A DNA stretch of 53,901 nucleotides from UBA7236 sp044227505 (GCA_044227505.1 JBGAWP010000022.1:1-53901); one strand, 5' to 3'. Shown: positions 16,760 to 25,533, counted from the stretch's first letter. Made by a program: numbers and translations. Notes: generated by a model not told the origin, from the sequence alone.

Positions 16760-18733
16760 TTATTCTATAACAATGGATGTTGTGGTGTTAATTCCATCTG
16801 CATTTACCTGAACAAAGTAAACTCCCGGTGTTGTGTTGCCGGGTAATTGAACAGATAGTGATTGGCCTTCAATATTTTTATTCACTGTGGAAAATATTTT
16901 TCTTCCGGTAATGTCAATTATATCTACGGCAATATTTTCAAGAGTAACAGTTTCGTCAAATATTAAAGTGAATTTATCATGCGCTGGATTTGGAAATATT
17001 TGTAACGCATTTTCTGAAAATTCGCCTTCTTTAACCAGAAGATTTAATTTTATTTTATTGGAAGTAATTGTACATAATCCAATAGTAACAATACATTTAT
17101 AATTTCCTGTTAAAGTAGTAACAAGTGTATTGGATGTTTCTCCGGGTAAATTGACATTATTTCTTTGCCACTGATAGGTATATCCTGGCTTGTTCGGAGC
17201 TGTAAGTGTAACAGGATTTAATGCATTAACAAAGGTAGAAGTTGCAGTAATATTTATTTTAACATCACAATCCTGTAAGCTGGATAAATAAAACGCATTT
17301 ATGTCTGCAGTAATGGTATCGCCTTGATATGCGAGATAATTTCTAAATGCGCCACAAACAGCTAGGTAACTTCCATTTACTGCTAAACCTGTTGTGGTAG
17401 TTGCATCAAAAGGCCCGGTACTTCCTGCATATTTATCAACCCAACGCACGTTTCCACTTGGATTTAATTTGAACACAAATCCATTGGAATAAAAATCAGA
17501 AGGGTATGCCTCTGTAGTAATGGAACTTGTTTGCATTGTAAGTGTGCCGGTAAAACTTCCACCTAAATAAGCATTTCCTTTTTTATCAACCGCAAATCCG
17601 GCTTCATAATCACCGGGGAAACTTGTCATGTATAAGTTATTGGCATTTAATTGTTTAATATAAGAATAATTACCCGCAGAATTTAATTTTACCACAAATG
17701 CATCATCTTTCAGTGGTTCAGGTGTAAGCGTAGTTGCATCGAAAGTGGTTGGTGAATCAAATGTGCCATATGCATAAACATTATCATTATCATCAGTTGC
17801 AATTCCCTGAACAACTTCAAAACCGTTACCTGATATTTCTTTTCCCCAAAGGCTCCCGAAATTCGAAGTCAATTTCCATATAAATCCCTGTGGAATTGCA
17901 AACGAAGGATTGGTATCACAAGGGGCAAAAACGGCATCTATTTCAGCCATGCAATTTCTTCTGTGACTTCCCGCAAATATTACATTTCCTGTTTTGTCGC
18001 AAGCTAATAAGGCACCATCCACAAGATAACGTTCTATATCATTTTTTGCAACAATAACAGATCCTGTGGTTGCATCCATACGGGTTAAAATTATTCCTTG
18101 TACTCCAAATCCGGAAGGTAGAAACGATTCACCGGATTCAAATTGCAGATCAGCGATGTATGCATTATGAAAATAAATACTATTTCCGTCAGGAGCAATT
18201 GCAATTGAATGACCACCATCGATAGGATACTCACTTAAACTATAGGTATTATTCGACCAAACCATATTTCCATTGGCATCGAATTTAACAAGAAATGTTC
18301 TCAGCGATAAAGATAAAACAGAGAAATACTGATAAGAATTTTGTGCGATACCATCAATAAAGAAATCGTTATTAAAACTTCCGCTTACAAAACATTCTCC
18401 TGTGGCGCGATTTACTTTCAACGACCTTACATCTTGCTGTCCCTCCCCGTTAATTGTTTTCACCCATTGTAAATTGCCATCCGCATCATATTTGGCAATA
18501 AAACCATCTAAACTGCCATCATTGATGTAATTAGGATAACTAATTCCTTCTATTTTTAATGTATCAATGTATGTGCCTCCAACATAACGGTTGCCGGCAT
18601 TATCAATGTCTGTTGCATTGGCATTGTCGAACTTGTTATTTGCGTCCGATGTTTCAGCCCAATCCTGCAGTTGTGCATAGATACTCACCTGCAACATCAA
18701 AAACGGTAATAATACTAAAATGATTTTTTTCAT
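16760..18733 (-). CDS. T9SS-secreted SBBP-type propeller protein
   Basis: 657 residues from the ATG at 18733; the frame is open further upstream, but only MKKIILVLLPFLMLQVSIYA gives a proper signal peptide. The body has repeated blades of the SBBP type (for example DGFIAKYDADGNLQWVKTI and FVFKLNPSGNVRWV), forming a beta-propeller, then an Ig-like/PKD-type segment (about 505-575) and a T9SS type A sorting domain (LQIFPNPAHDKFTLIF to TTSIVIE). It is exported by T9SS and cell-surface-bound or released; ligand unknown. It converges with the PorV-like operon. Confidence 0.82.
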   Translation of the reverse strand: MKKIILVLLPFLMLQVSIYAQLQDWAETSDANNKFDNANATDIDNAGNRYVGGTYIDTLKIEGISYPNYINDGSLDGFIAKYDADGNLQWVKTINGEGQQDVRSLKVNRATGECFVSGSFNNDFFIDGIAQNSYQYFSVLSLSLRTFLVKFDANGNMVWSNNTYSLSEYPIDGGHSIAIAPDGNSIYFHNAYIADLQFESGESFLPSGFGVQGIILTRMDATTGSVIVAKNDIERYLVDGALLACDKTGNVIFAGSHRRNCMAEIDAVFAPCDTNPSFAIPQGFIWKLTSNFGSLWGKEISGNGFEVVQGIATDDNDNVYAYGTFDSPTTFDATTLTPEPLKDDAFVVKLNSAGNYSYIKQLNANNLYMTSFPGDYEAGFAVDKKGNAYLGGSFTGTLTMQTSSITTEAYPSDFYSNGFVFKLNPSGNVRWVDKYAGSTGPFDATTTTGLAVNGSYLAVCGAFRNYLAYQGDTITADINAFYLSSLQDCDVKINITATSTFVNALNPVTLTAPNKPGYTYQWQRNNVNLPGETSNTLVTTLTGNYKCIVTIGLCTITSNKIKLNLLVKEGEFSENALQIFPNPAHDKFTLIFDETVTLENIAVDIIDITGRKIFSTVNKNIEGQSLSVQLPGNTTPGVYFVQVNADGINTTTSIVIE

Positions 18734-18874
18734 AACGATTGTTTTTTTGTGAATTAATAGGGCAAAAGTAGGAGGGGAGTATGGCCAAGTCAATACAAAA
18801 AAGCATAAAAAGTGATATTTCGGATTTGAATAAAATGTCTGAAAGTGTTATAATTGCTGAATAAATTATCAAAA

Positions 18875-20368
18875 ATGCTAAATTCAGAGTATAAAAACGG
18901 AGCCTGGAAAGAAGTAACTGACCTGATTAAAGCCATGACTCCAAATGAAAAAGGTTATTTTAAAAAACAACGTATAGGATTTGACCTGCGAGCAGAAAGG
19001 AGCTACTTGAATTTATTTAATATACTTGAAAAGGAGTGGCCATTAACTGATAAAGAAATGCGCGAAAAATTAGGCAATAAAAACATCAATATTCACAGCA
19101 TGCGCAATTTTTTGTATAAGCAGTTATTAAAAAGTTTACGCGCTTTTCACAACGAAAAAAATATACAATATACCTTAAGGGAAATGTTGGATCATGCAGA
19201 AATTTTAGCAGATAAAGGGTTATACGATCAAAGCGTTCAAATTATCAATAAGGGAATATCACTTAGTGATCCTGTTACACTTCCTGCATATCAGATTTTA
19301 TTTCAAACCCAACATATTCAAATGTTGCGCTTATACACAGAAGAGGAAAAAATGAAAAAAACGGAAGAGATCGTTTTTTCCATAACGGCCACTGCTGAGA
19401 GTATAATTCATTCATATAAGACGAGAAAGGGATTATCAAAGGCTTTATATTATGTAAATACTTATTTCCCTTTGCGGAATGAAAAAATTAAAACGGAGGT
19501 AATGGAATTGCTCAAAGAATTATTGGAAATTCCGGATACGGAAAAACAAAACTATAGAGGGAGGAATACAAGAAATTCTGCAATTTCACTATTATACCGG
19601 TTGTTAAACGATTGGGACAACGCGATTTTATATCAGGAAAAAACAATGTTTATCATGGAACAACTGGATACTAAAATGCTAAACAGAAATATTCCTGTTA
19701 TCTCTGCTTATTATAACTATGGCTCTTTGTTTTTATATAAAGGTGATTATAATGGGTTTAGAAACATTCTGGAAAAAATGCGAACACTACCGGTAATAAG
19801 TAAAGCAGAGGAAAGATATCTGCACGCATTAATTTTACAACTTCAATTGGACAATATTATTTTCAGTAAAAATTTTGAAAATACTGCCGTCATTGTGGAA
19901 ACAGAATTATTTTTAAAAGGGTCACACCCTGTTAAAGGAATTTACCACGATACCCGAATACGTTTGGTTGCTTATTATATACACACGGGTAATTTCAGTG
20001 CTGCACTTGGTATGATCAATCAGTTATTAAATGAGGAAATATCACATACACTTAAAACATTTCCTTTGCATCTTCGTTTGCTCAATATTTTAATTCATTA
20101 TGAACTTAATAATACAATGTTATTGCCGCCACTCATCAGAAACGCTTATCGGTTTATGTTAAAGCAGGAATTAAAATTTGAGATAGAGAATATTATTCTC
20201 AATTTTTTCAGGAGAATACTAAAGCATATACAGCCACATCGATTGCAAAAGGAATTTGAGAAACTCAAACTGCAGTTTCAATCAGCCTCTGAGGATATGT
20301 ATGAGCAACAAGCATTGCAATCTTTTTTTGATTACCGGTATTGGCTTGAGAATAAAAAACCTGTTTAA
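18875..20368 (+). CDS. Hypothetical helical-repeat protein, 497 aa
   Basis: Cytoplasmic, all-helical protein without signal peptide or membrane segment. The N-terminal motif LIKAMTPNEKGYFKK followed by YLNLFNIL resembles a Bacteroidota-specific family of TPR-like proteins of unknown function. The rest consists of degenerate TPR-like helix pairs. The ATG at 18875 is preferred over an in-frame TTG at 18854. It is monocistronic and converges with a small membrane-protein gene. Confidence 0.6.
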   Translation: MLNSEYKNGAWKEVTDLIKAMTPNEKGYFKKQRIGFDLRAERSYLNLFNILEKEWPLTDKEMREKLGNKNINIHSMRNFLYKQLLKSLRAFHNEKNIQYTLREMLDHAEILADKGLYDQSVQIINKGISLSDPVTLPAYQILFQTQHIQMLRLYTEEEKMKKTEEIVFSITATAESIIHSYKTRKGLSKALYYVNTYFPLRNEKIKTEVMELLKELLEIPDTEKQNYRGRNTRNSAISLLYRLLNDWDNAILYQEKTMFIMEQLDTKMLNRNIPVISAYYNYGSLFLYKGDYNGFRNILEKMRTLPVISKAEERYLHALILQLQLDNIIFSKNFENTAVIVETELFLKGSHPVKGIYHDTRIRLVAYYIHTGNFSAALGMINQLLNEEISHTLKTFPLHLRLLNILIHYELNNTMLLPPLIRNAYRFMLKQELKFEIENIILNFFRRILKHIQPHRLQKEFEKLKLQFQSASEDMYEQQALQSFFDYRYWLENKKPV

Positions 20369-20389
20369 TTCTTTTTAAACAACAGGTTT
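20351..20389 (-). terminator. Terminator between convergent genes
   Basis: AAACCTG (20357-20363) pairs with CAGGTTT (20383-20389), with a further TTTAA/TTAAA pairing inside. On the minus strand a run of T follows, so it ends the lmo0937-type gene. It overlaps the last codons of both convergent genes. Confidence 0.6.
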
Positions 20390-20530
20390 CCCTTGTATCA
20401 GACGCAATATTATTGCAATTACAGCTATTACAAGCAATACATGTATTAATCCTGAAGCTGCAAATACAAAAAAGCCTAAAGCCCATCCAATAATAAGTAT
20501 TACCGCTATAATATAAAGTAAATTATTCAT
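20375..20530 (-). CDS. lmo0937 family small membrane protein, 51 aa
   Basis: Translation from the ATG at 20530 gives 51 residues with two hydrophobic segments (MNNLLYIIAVILIIGWALGF and IHVLLVIAVIAIILRLIQ), the compact two-helix hairpin typical of the lmo0937 family, whose members are often stress-induced. The function is not established. It follows the YihY gene on the same strand 61 bases downstream; a palindrome (20570-20589) lies in that gap, so it may have its own promoter. It is the first of several tiny membrane proteins in this island. Confidence 0.8.
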   Translation of the reverse strand: MNNLLYIIAVILIIGWALGFFVFAASGLIHVLLVIAVIAIILRLIQGKPVV

Positions 20531-20569
20531 AATTTTCGATTTATTTGTTTTAATTTTTCTTTATTGTAA

Positions 20570-20589
20570 TGGTAGAAAAAATTGTTCCA
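20570..20589. promoter_or_regulatory. Weak copy of the island palindrome
   Basis: TGGTAGAA-AAAA-TTGTTCCA, an 8-4-8 imperfect palindrome (six of eight pairs) resembling the sites at 23404 and 29604, 40 bases upstream of the lmo0937-type gene. It is the least certain of the five sites listed. Confidence 0.3.
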
Positions 20590-20591
20590 AA

Positions 20592-21539
20592 TTATACCAC
20601 AGTCCCCCCCTTTTCAGCTGTTGGTGTTACAACCTCCACCGTTTGTGTTTCTACCCATACCGCATATTTATTTGGTTGTATATCGCTGCCAAACTTTTTT
20701 GCATAAACTTGTGTAAATTCAGCCCCGAGATAAAGTATTGCTGAGGAATAATATGCCCATAATAAAATAAGTATAATCGATCCTGCCGCTCCATAGGCTT
20801 CTATGGAAGCATTTCTTGCTATAAAATACCCCAAAATACCTTTCCCTAATAAAAAAAGTAAAGTAGTTACCAGTGCACCAATGGATACATCACGCCATTT
20901 TATTTTAGCATCCGGTAACATTTTAAAAATAATGGCAAACAATAAAGTAATGGTAATTAACTGAATTGCATAATCAACAAATAATAATAAATTAACATTA
21001 AGTGACGGAAATTCAACCTGCAGTCTTTCTTTTAGAGCGGCCAATATGCCATTGATGATCAACGACACTAACATGGCAAATCCTAAGCTTAGTATTAATG
21101 AAAAGGACATTATTCTGTTCAACAATAGTTTTAGTAATCCACGTTTAGGTTTTGCCCGCAAGCCCCATATCCTGTTGATACTATCCTGAATTTCTCCAAA
21201 TATTCCCGTAGCACTTAATAAAAGTGTAATTACTCCTAAAATGGTTCCGGCAACAGATGTGCCCGCCAAATGAGTATTCTTAATGGCTTCCTGAATTTGT
21301 AAAGCTGCGTTTTGCCCGATTAAACCATCAAGTTCCTTATAAAGGACACCCGACATTGCATCTTCCCCTAAAAATATTTCGGTAACTGAAATTAATACAA
21401 GCGCGAGAGCGGGCAAAGCAAACACGGTATAGTAAGCAAGGGATGCGCTCAACTTCAAAACTTTGTCTTGCCTGAATCCTTTAAAAGTTGCTACAAGCAC
21501 CCACCAAATGCTTTTCAGGTATTGTTTTTTTAATGGCAT
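20592..21539 (-). CDS. YihY/virulence factor BrkB family membrane protein
   Basis: 315 residues with six predicted membrane helices and the family features: LSASLAYYTVFALPALALV in the first helix, RIWGLRAKPKRG in the middle loop and a late AYGAAGSIILILLWAYYSS helix followed by YLGAEFTQVYA. The family was once called ribonuclease BN but is now seen as an inner-membrane protein of uncertain, possibly transport, function. The C-terminal tail of about 35 residues is cytoplasmic and variable. It diverges from the DUF748 gene, with only 38 bases between the start codons. Confidence 0.88.
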   Translation of the reverse strand: MPLKKQYLKSIWWVLVATFKGFRQDKVLKLSASLAYYTVFALPALALVLISVTEIFLGEDAMSGVLYKELDGLIGQNAALQIQEAIKNTHLAGTSVAGTILGVITLLLSATGIFGEIQDSINRIWGLRAKPKRGLLKLLLNRIMSFSLILSLGFAMLVSLIINGILAALKERLQVEFPSLNVNLLLFVDYAIQLITITLLFAIIFKMLPDAKIKWRDVSIGALVTTLLFLLGKGILGYFIARNASIEAYGAAGSIILILLWAYYSSAILYLGAEFTQVYAKKFGSDIQPNKYAVWVETQTVEVVTPTAEKGGTVV

Positions 21540-21577
21540 GGTATTTTTAATCTATTATAGTGAGCTATAAAATTAAT

Positions 21578-22756
21578 ATGAATTCAAAAAATAAGCCAAT
21601 GGTGACAAACGCCTCAAAATCTAAAGGAAGAAAAAGACTACGGATCAAAAAAATCCTGCTTGTATTTTTGGTATTGCTGATCGTGATCAGGATATTATTG
21701 CCATACATTATATTAAGGGTGGTAAATGATAAATTGGCAAAACTCGAAGGTTATACCGGTCATGTCAGAGATATCGACCTGGCTCTTATTGTGGGGTCAT
21801 ATAAAATAAAAGATATTAAACTGGAGAAAACCGGGGGTAAAATTCCCGTTCCATTTTTTGCTGCTGAAGTAATAGATCTTTCCGTTGAATGGAAAGCTTT
21901 GTTTAAAGGCGGCCTTGTTGGGGAAATAGAGGTAAGACGTCCAATCCTGAATTTTGTAAAAGGTCCAACGGAAGAAACATCACAAACTAAAATTGATAAA
22001 GAGTGGCAGGATATCGTAAATGAATTAATGCCATTAAAACTCAACAGGTTTGAAATAGTGGAGGGTGAAATTCACTATTTGGATTATAACAGTTCACCAA
22101 AAATTGATGTTTTTACAACCAACATTTATATACTGGCTGAAAATCTTTCCAATGTAACAGATTCAACTAATTTACTCCCATCTACGGTTATCGGCAGTGC
22201 TGATATTTACGGAGGGAAAGCAAAAATGAATATTAAATTGGATGCTCTAAATAAAACTCCAACCTTTGATATGAATGCAGAAATGATTGGTTTAAATCTG
22301 GTAGAGGTGAATGACTTTTTAAAAGCATATGGTAAGTTTGATGTGCAGAAGGGAACCTTTGGAGTGTATACAGAAGCAGCCGCAAAGGATGGTAAAATAA
22401 TAGGTTATACAAAACCTATTATAAAGGATCTGGATGTTATTGAATGGAAGGACGAGAAAGAGGATCCTCTAGGGCAAAAATTACTGGAAAGCGTAATTGG
22501 CTTGGGCGGATGGATATTTAAAAACAGGACGGAAGACCAGGTTGCTACTGAAATTCAGTTTGAAGGTGAATTAAAAGATCCTGCAATAAATGTTTGGAGT
22601 ATTATTGGTGAAACCTTGCGCAATGCATTTGTTGAAGCGTTATATCCTTCGCTGGAACATACTATCAATATAAATACAGTAAAAGAAGCTGAAGTGGAAG
22701 AAAAGGGATTTATAGAGAAAATATTTGATAAAAGGGATAAAAAGAAAGCTGATTGA
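21578..22756 (+). CDS. DUF748 / AsmA-like periplasmic protein
   Basis: 392 residues from the ATG at 21578 (a GTG at 21560 would add six). A basic N-terminus (SKGRKRLRIKK) leads into a single membrane helix (about 25-46), then a large beta-rich periplasmic domain with the DUF748 pattern of repeated short strands (IDLALIVGSYKIKDIKLEK; VEWKALFKGGLVGEIEVRRP). AsmA-related proteins span the periplasm and are linked with lipid transport and envelope integrity. A bidirectional terminator follows. Its place in an island of membrane-stress-like genes agrees with an envelope role. Confidence 0.78.
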   Translation: MNSKNKPMVTNASKSKGRKRLRIKKILLVFLVLLIVIRILLPYIILRVVNDKLAKLEGYTGHVRDIDLALIVGSYKIKDIKLEKTGGKIPVPFFAAEVIDLSVEWKALFKGGLVGEIEVRRPILNFVKGPTEETSQTKIDKEWQDIVNELMPLKLNRFEIVEGEIHYLDYNSSPKIDVFTTNIYILAENLSNVTDSTNLLPSTVIGSADIYGGKAKMNIKLDALNKTPTFDMNAEMIGLNLVEVNDFLKAYGKFDVQKGTFGVYTEAAAKDGKIIGYTKPIIKDLDVIEWKDEKEDPLGQKLLESVIGLGGWIFKNRTEDQVATEIQFEGELKDPAINVWSIIGETLRNAFVEALYPSLEHTININTVKEAEVEEKGFIEKIFDKRDKKKAD

Positions 22757-22815
22757 CTATAATATATTTGCTTACAATGTATTATAAAATAGAGCATGAG
22801 TAATTTTCAGGCAAT

Positions 22816-22852
22816 AAAAAAACCGTTTCTTATCCGGAAACGGTTTTTTTTA
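22816..22852. terminator. Bidirectional intrinsic terminator
   Basis: AACCGTTTC (22821-22829) / GAAACGGTT (22837-22845) with a 7-base loop, flanked by five A on the left and a run of T on the right. It serves the DUF748 gene on the plus strand and the lipoprotein gene on the minus strand. Confidence 0.88.
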
Positions 22853-22871
22853 TATCTAATTCAGCGTTAAT

Positions 22872-23104
22872 TTAATGCGGTATCGTATCAGTCAATAATT
22901 CTTGGGTTTTTTCTTTTAATTCTTCTGTTGATTCATCAAATCCTTTTTTTATACCCTCGTTCGCATCGCGAACGTTTTCACCACCTTTCTCCATTAATGA
23001 ATCCACGGGATGTTCTTCTTTTAATTGAGGGTCAAAATGTCTTTCTTTACACCCAAAAGAAAAAAAAGTAATAAAACCAAGAACGAATTTTTGAGAAATT
23101 TCAT
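22872..23104 (-). CDS. Small lipoprotein, apparently frameshifted in a poly-T run
   Basis: Two overlapping frames make sense only together. The ATG at 23104 starts a classical lipoprotein signal (MKFLKNSFLVLLLFFLLG), but that frame ends after 27 codons. The neighbouring frame supplies the lipobox Cys and the body (CKERHFDPQLKEEHPVDSLM) and a helical Glu/Lys-rich tail. They join if one base has been lost in the T-rich stretch near 23055. Reading the second frame alone would need a GTG at 23111 and gives a poorer signal. It is likely an outer- or inner-membrane-anchored small helical lipoprotein, cotranscribed with the DUF1328 gene. Confidence 0.6.
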
Positions 23105-23110
23105 ATCTCA

Positions 23111-23281
23111 CTACGATTTTTTACCAATAGTATATCCGCCTATCAGGCTGAGAATAAATAATACAATAAAAATATAGAACAATATTCTGGCTATGGAAAC
23201 TGCACCTGCTGCAATACCACCGAAACCAAATACACCTGCTATAATAGCAACGATAAAAAATATCAGGGCCCAACGTAACAT
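23111..23281 (-). CDS. DUF1328 (UPF0391, YtjA-like) membrane protein, 56 aa
   Basis: Translation from the ATG at 23281 gives MLRWALIFFIVAIIAGVFGF followed by GGIAAGAVSIARILFYIF and a second hydrophobic helix: the hallmark sequence of the DUF1328 family of two-helix membrane proteins. The function is unknown; members often cluster with stress genes. Its stop codon touches the lipoprotein gene downstream. A strong palindrome (23404-23423) lies 123 bases upstream of its start, with a weak -24/-12-like element (23326-23341) between. Confidence 0.85.
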   Translation of the reverse strand: MLRWALIFFIVAIIAGVFGFGGIAAGAVSIARILFYIFIVLFILSLIGGYTIGKKS

Positions 23282-23403
23282 AATTTTAAATTTTAAGGTT
23301 TATTAATAATTTTCAGAAATATAACTTCCATAAATGTACCAACTGAGCATACAACATGATTTAGTATCACTGTTTTACGAAATCAGGGTAAAATAAGTTA
23401 CTT

Positions 23404-23423
23404 ATGTAGAAAATATTCCCCAT
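23404..23423. promoter_or_regulatory. Palindromic activator site upstream of DUF1328
   Basis: ATGTAGAA-AATA-TTCCCCAT. All 16 bases outside the 4-bp spacer are identical to the site at 29604-29623 in the regulator's own promoter region (opposite orientation). Its position upstream of the gene fits an enhancer site for the NtrC-type activator; this is inference. The neighbouring 12-bp palindrome ATATGCGCATAT overlaps its edge. Confidence 0.6.
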
Positions 23424-23439
23424 ATGCGCATATATGTAA

Positions 23440-24057
23440 TCAGTCTCTGTTAGTTCCCAGAAGCAGACTTATGTTCATGCGAATATTTCCATTGAGATTG
23501 ATTCCGTTTCCGGTATTCCCTTCTTTTATATCAACTAAACCCTGGGTATAAGTGATATCTGTGTTGAGCCAAATTCTATCGCATATCAATTTGTTGGCAC
23601 CTACTCCTAAATGTACACCCACATCTATTTTATTAAAGTCATCATAGGAGTTTTCCTTATTGGAATCGGCGCCTACCAGAAATGCAAAGGAAGGACCGGC
23701 AACTAACTTGGGACGTATGTTGTCGCCGTAATCGCCTAAAAAATATATTGCTTTGAGAGGAACCCGGATATAGGATAATTTAATTTTATTTTCAGTATTT
23801 ACTCCGCCTAGATTTTGTTCAGTTTTACTCCCTTCAGTAGAGTAAACCAGGTCAGCGGCAAAACCATAATTTTCTTGTTTTGCATAGGTGATGGAGAGTC
23901 CACCTGTCAGGCTAAAAAAGAATTTATGTTGTACATCTTTTTCCGTAATAAAGGCATGTCCAAAACTAAATGCGCGCCCAAAAGTGACATATTGACTGAA
24001 TCCTGTTGCTGTTATTGCTAAAATCAATAAGTTAAGGAGTAGGTATTTTAATAACAT
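23440..24057 (-). CDS. PorT-like outer-membrane beta-barrel protein
   Basis: 205 residues with a signal peptide (ending TGFSQ at about 22) and alternating amphipathic strands of a small eight-stranded barrel (LTGGLSITYAKQENYGFAAD; YIRVPLKAIYFLG; PKLVAGPSFAFLVGA). This is the OMP_b-brl_2/PorT family, common in Bacteroidota and mostly uncharacterised. Barrel position in the outer membrane is inferred. It lies upstream of the shared palindrome on the same strand as the DUF1328 gene but ends beyond it, so it may read through into that operon. The gap of 310 bases to the YtxH operon holds that operon's promoter. Confidence 0.7.
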   Translation of the reverse strand: MLLKYLLLNLLILAITATGFSQYVTFGRAFSFGHAFITEKDVQHKFFFSLTGGLSITYAKQENYGFAADLVYSTEGSKTEQNLGGVNTENKIKLSYIRVPLKAIYFLGDYGDNIRPKLVAGPSFAFLVGADSNKENSYDDFNKIDVGVHLGVGANKLICDRIWLNTDITYTQGLVDIKEGNTGNGINLNGNIRMNISLLLGTNRD

Positions 24058-24141
24058 ATCTCATATTTAAGGTGGAAATGACAATCTCTATACCATAAAA
24101 GTACGGTTTTCAAAGGGGGTATCTTGTTTTTCGCAGAAACC

Positions 24142-24161
24142 TTTCGCAAATTTTTCTACAA
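24142..24161. promoter_or_regulatory. Partial palindrome upstream of YtxH operon
   Basis: TTTCGCAA-ATTT-TTCTACAA; the right half matches the half-site TTGTAGAA seen at 27758, the left half is degenerate. It lies 119 bases upstream of the -24/-12-like element. Confidence 0.35.
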
Positions 24162-24279
24162 GATCAAGTAAAAACAGGGAAAAAAATCCACAAATAGGTA
24201 AAGCAGGATGTATGGATAAATCAAGGTATACCGCCATGTCGTTGTATTCGAATCATAAACAAACAAATGGTTTGATATT

Positions 24280-24295
24280 TGGAATTATTTTGGCT
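24280..24295 (+). promoter_or_regulatory. Candidate sigma-54 promoter of YtxH operon
   Basis: TGGAATTATTTTGGCT has GG and GC exactly 10 bases apart, as in TGGCAC-N5-TTGCW. It lies 73 bases before the ATG at 24368. Confidence 0.45.
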
Positions 24296-24367
24296 GAAAA
24301 TGGGTTATTTAAGTATATAACTTATTCTAAATTTATTACAATTAATTAACTACTAAAATTAAAAATT

Positions 24368-24718
24368 ATGAGCAACGGAAAAACAGTATTAGCATTATTA
24401 GCCGGTGTAGGTGCCGGGGTGGCGTTGGGTTATTGGTTCGCATCTGAACGGAACGATAAACTCAGAAAAAAAATCGGAAACGCGCTTAGTAATGTAAGTG
24501 AAGAAATTCAGGAAAAATTAATGAATGAATTTGCTGAATTAAAAGAAAGAGCTTCTGAATTAAAAGACAAAGGCGCTTCGATGAAGGACAGAATTATGTA
24601 TGCCTTAAAAGACATGAAGGAAGAAGGGAAACAAAAGGTTTTGGATTTTATTGAAAAAACACATGGTGAGGCAAATAAATTAAATCACGATGCGAAACAA
24701 ACAGTAAAGCAACTATGA
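24368..24718 (+). CDS. YtxH domain-containing protein
   Basis: 116 residues. An N-terminal glycine-rich membrane segment (VLALLAGVGAGVALGYWFA, about 6-25) is followed by a long amphipathic, Lys/Glu-rich helix. This is the YtxH (general-stress small protein) architecture known from Bacillus and found widely in Bacteroidota. The C-terminus overlaps the next start by four bases (ATGA at 24715-24718), so it is translationally coupled. Its promoter region carries a sigma-54-like element and a palindrome. Confidence 0.85.
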   Translation: MSNGKTVLALLAGVGAGVALGYWFASERNDKLRKKIGNALSNVSEEIQEKLMNEFAELKERASELKDKGASMKDRIMYALKDMKEEGKQKVLDFIEKTHGEANKLNHDAKQTVKQL

Positions 24719-25080
24719 AAAATGGTAATTTGGATGAATCAAAAATTGATTTACGTGATCTTACTGATGATGCAAAAGAGTACTTGAATCTACGTGTTCA
24801 GGTGATTCGTCTCAATATTACTGAAAAGATCGCAACCGCACTGGCTAATTTTATTTCAACCGGTGCTGTTGTTATCTTCGTTTTACTGTTCTTTGTTTTT
24901 GCAGCTATAGGTGCTGCTTATTGGCTGGGCAATTATTTTAATAATATTGCTTTGGGATTTGTTTCTGTAGCAGTTTTTTTTATTTTAATCGCATTATTAC
25001 TTAAGTTGATCAGCAAGAGAAGTGTTAAACCAGGATTAACTAACATGTTTATAAAGGATTTTAATAATGATGACGACTGA
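24715..25080 (+). CDS. Phage-holin-family (holin 3_6-like) membrane protein
   Basis: 121 residues: a soluble N-terminal helix (LTDDAKEYLNLRVQVIRLN), two membrane helices (about 50-72 and 78-101) and an acidic tail. This matches the putative holin-like superfamily (Phage_holin_3_6) that is chromosomally encoded alongside YtxH in many bacteria. No lysin or phage genes are nearby, so a host membrane role is more likely than lysis. It overlaps the YtxH gene by four bases and the following gene by 14. Confidence 0.8.
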   Translation: MKNGNLDESKIDLRDLTDDAKEYLNLRVQVIRLNITEKIATALANFISTGAVVIFVLLFFVFAAIGAAYWLGNYFNNIALGFVSVAVFFILIALLLKLISKRSVKPGLTNMFIKDFNNDDD

Positions 25081-25510
25081 ATATAAACCTAAGATAAATA
25101 ATATTGAAGATTTACAATTGGAGAGGGCGAAGCTTCGTGCAAAAATTGATGCTCTTGAAATTGATCTCAAGGAACATTATCAAGAAATTGCTGACAAGGT
25201 AAAATCTGTTACGCGGATTTTTGGATTGATTTCCAGGGTTAAAGAAAAACTTGGAATTAATGAAAGCAATCAGAATAATGATGAACCAAAAAATTATCTA
25301 AATACTGCAGTAAAAGTAGCCCTGCCTTTGGTTGCCGGTGGATTAATTGCTGCCCGCGGAAAAAGGATGATACTTCGATCTCTTATAGGATATGGACTTG
25401 GTCAGTTTACTAAGTATGTAGTCTCTAAAAATGTTGATGAACATGTAGCTTCCGTGAAAGGAATATTTAGCCGGAAACAGGAAAAGTACGACGACAAAGG
25501 TATATTTTAA
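25067..25510 (+). CDS. Hypothetical coiled-coil membrane protein, YtxH operon
   Basis: 147 residues: a helical coiled-coil N-terminus (about 14-60), a linker and a hydrophobic, glycine-rich stretch (about 84-118, VALPLVAGGLIAA and LIGYGLGQF) that could be one or two membrane-associated helices. I do not recognise a named family; such third genes are usual behind YtxH/holin pairs. It overlaps the holin-like gene by 14 bases and ends at a strong hairpin terminator, so it is the last gene of a three-gene operon. Confidence 0.65.
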   Translation: MMTTEYKPKINNIEDLQLERAKLRAKIDALEIDLKEHYQEIADKVKSVTRIFGLISRVKEKLGINESNQNNDEPKNYLNTAVKVALPLVAGGLIAARGKRMILRSLIGYGLGQFTKYVVSKNVDEHVASVKGIFSRKQEKYDDKGIF

Positions 25511-25533
25511 ATTTGCTTAAGTAGGATATAAAT

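Larger units (their letters stand above)
24058..24367. other. Divergent promoter region of the barrel gene and YtxH operon
   Basis: No gene. It contains a partial copy of the palindrome (24142-24161) and a -24/-12-type element (24280-24295), the layout expected of a sigma-54 promoter facing right. Confidence 0.55.

Noticed and set aside
24715..25080. Prophage lysis cassette suggested by the holin-like gene
   Set aside because: It is coupled to YtxH and a coiled-coil membrane gene and there is no lysin; a chromosomal holin-family member fits better.
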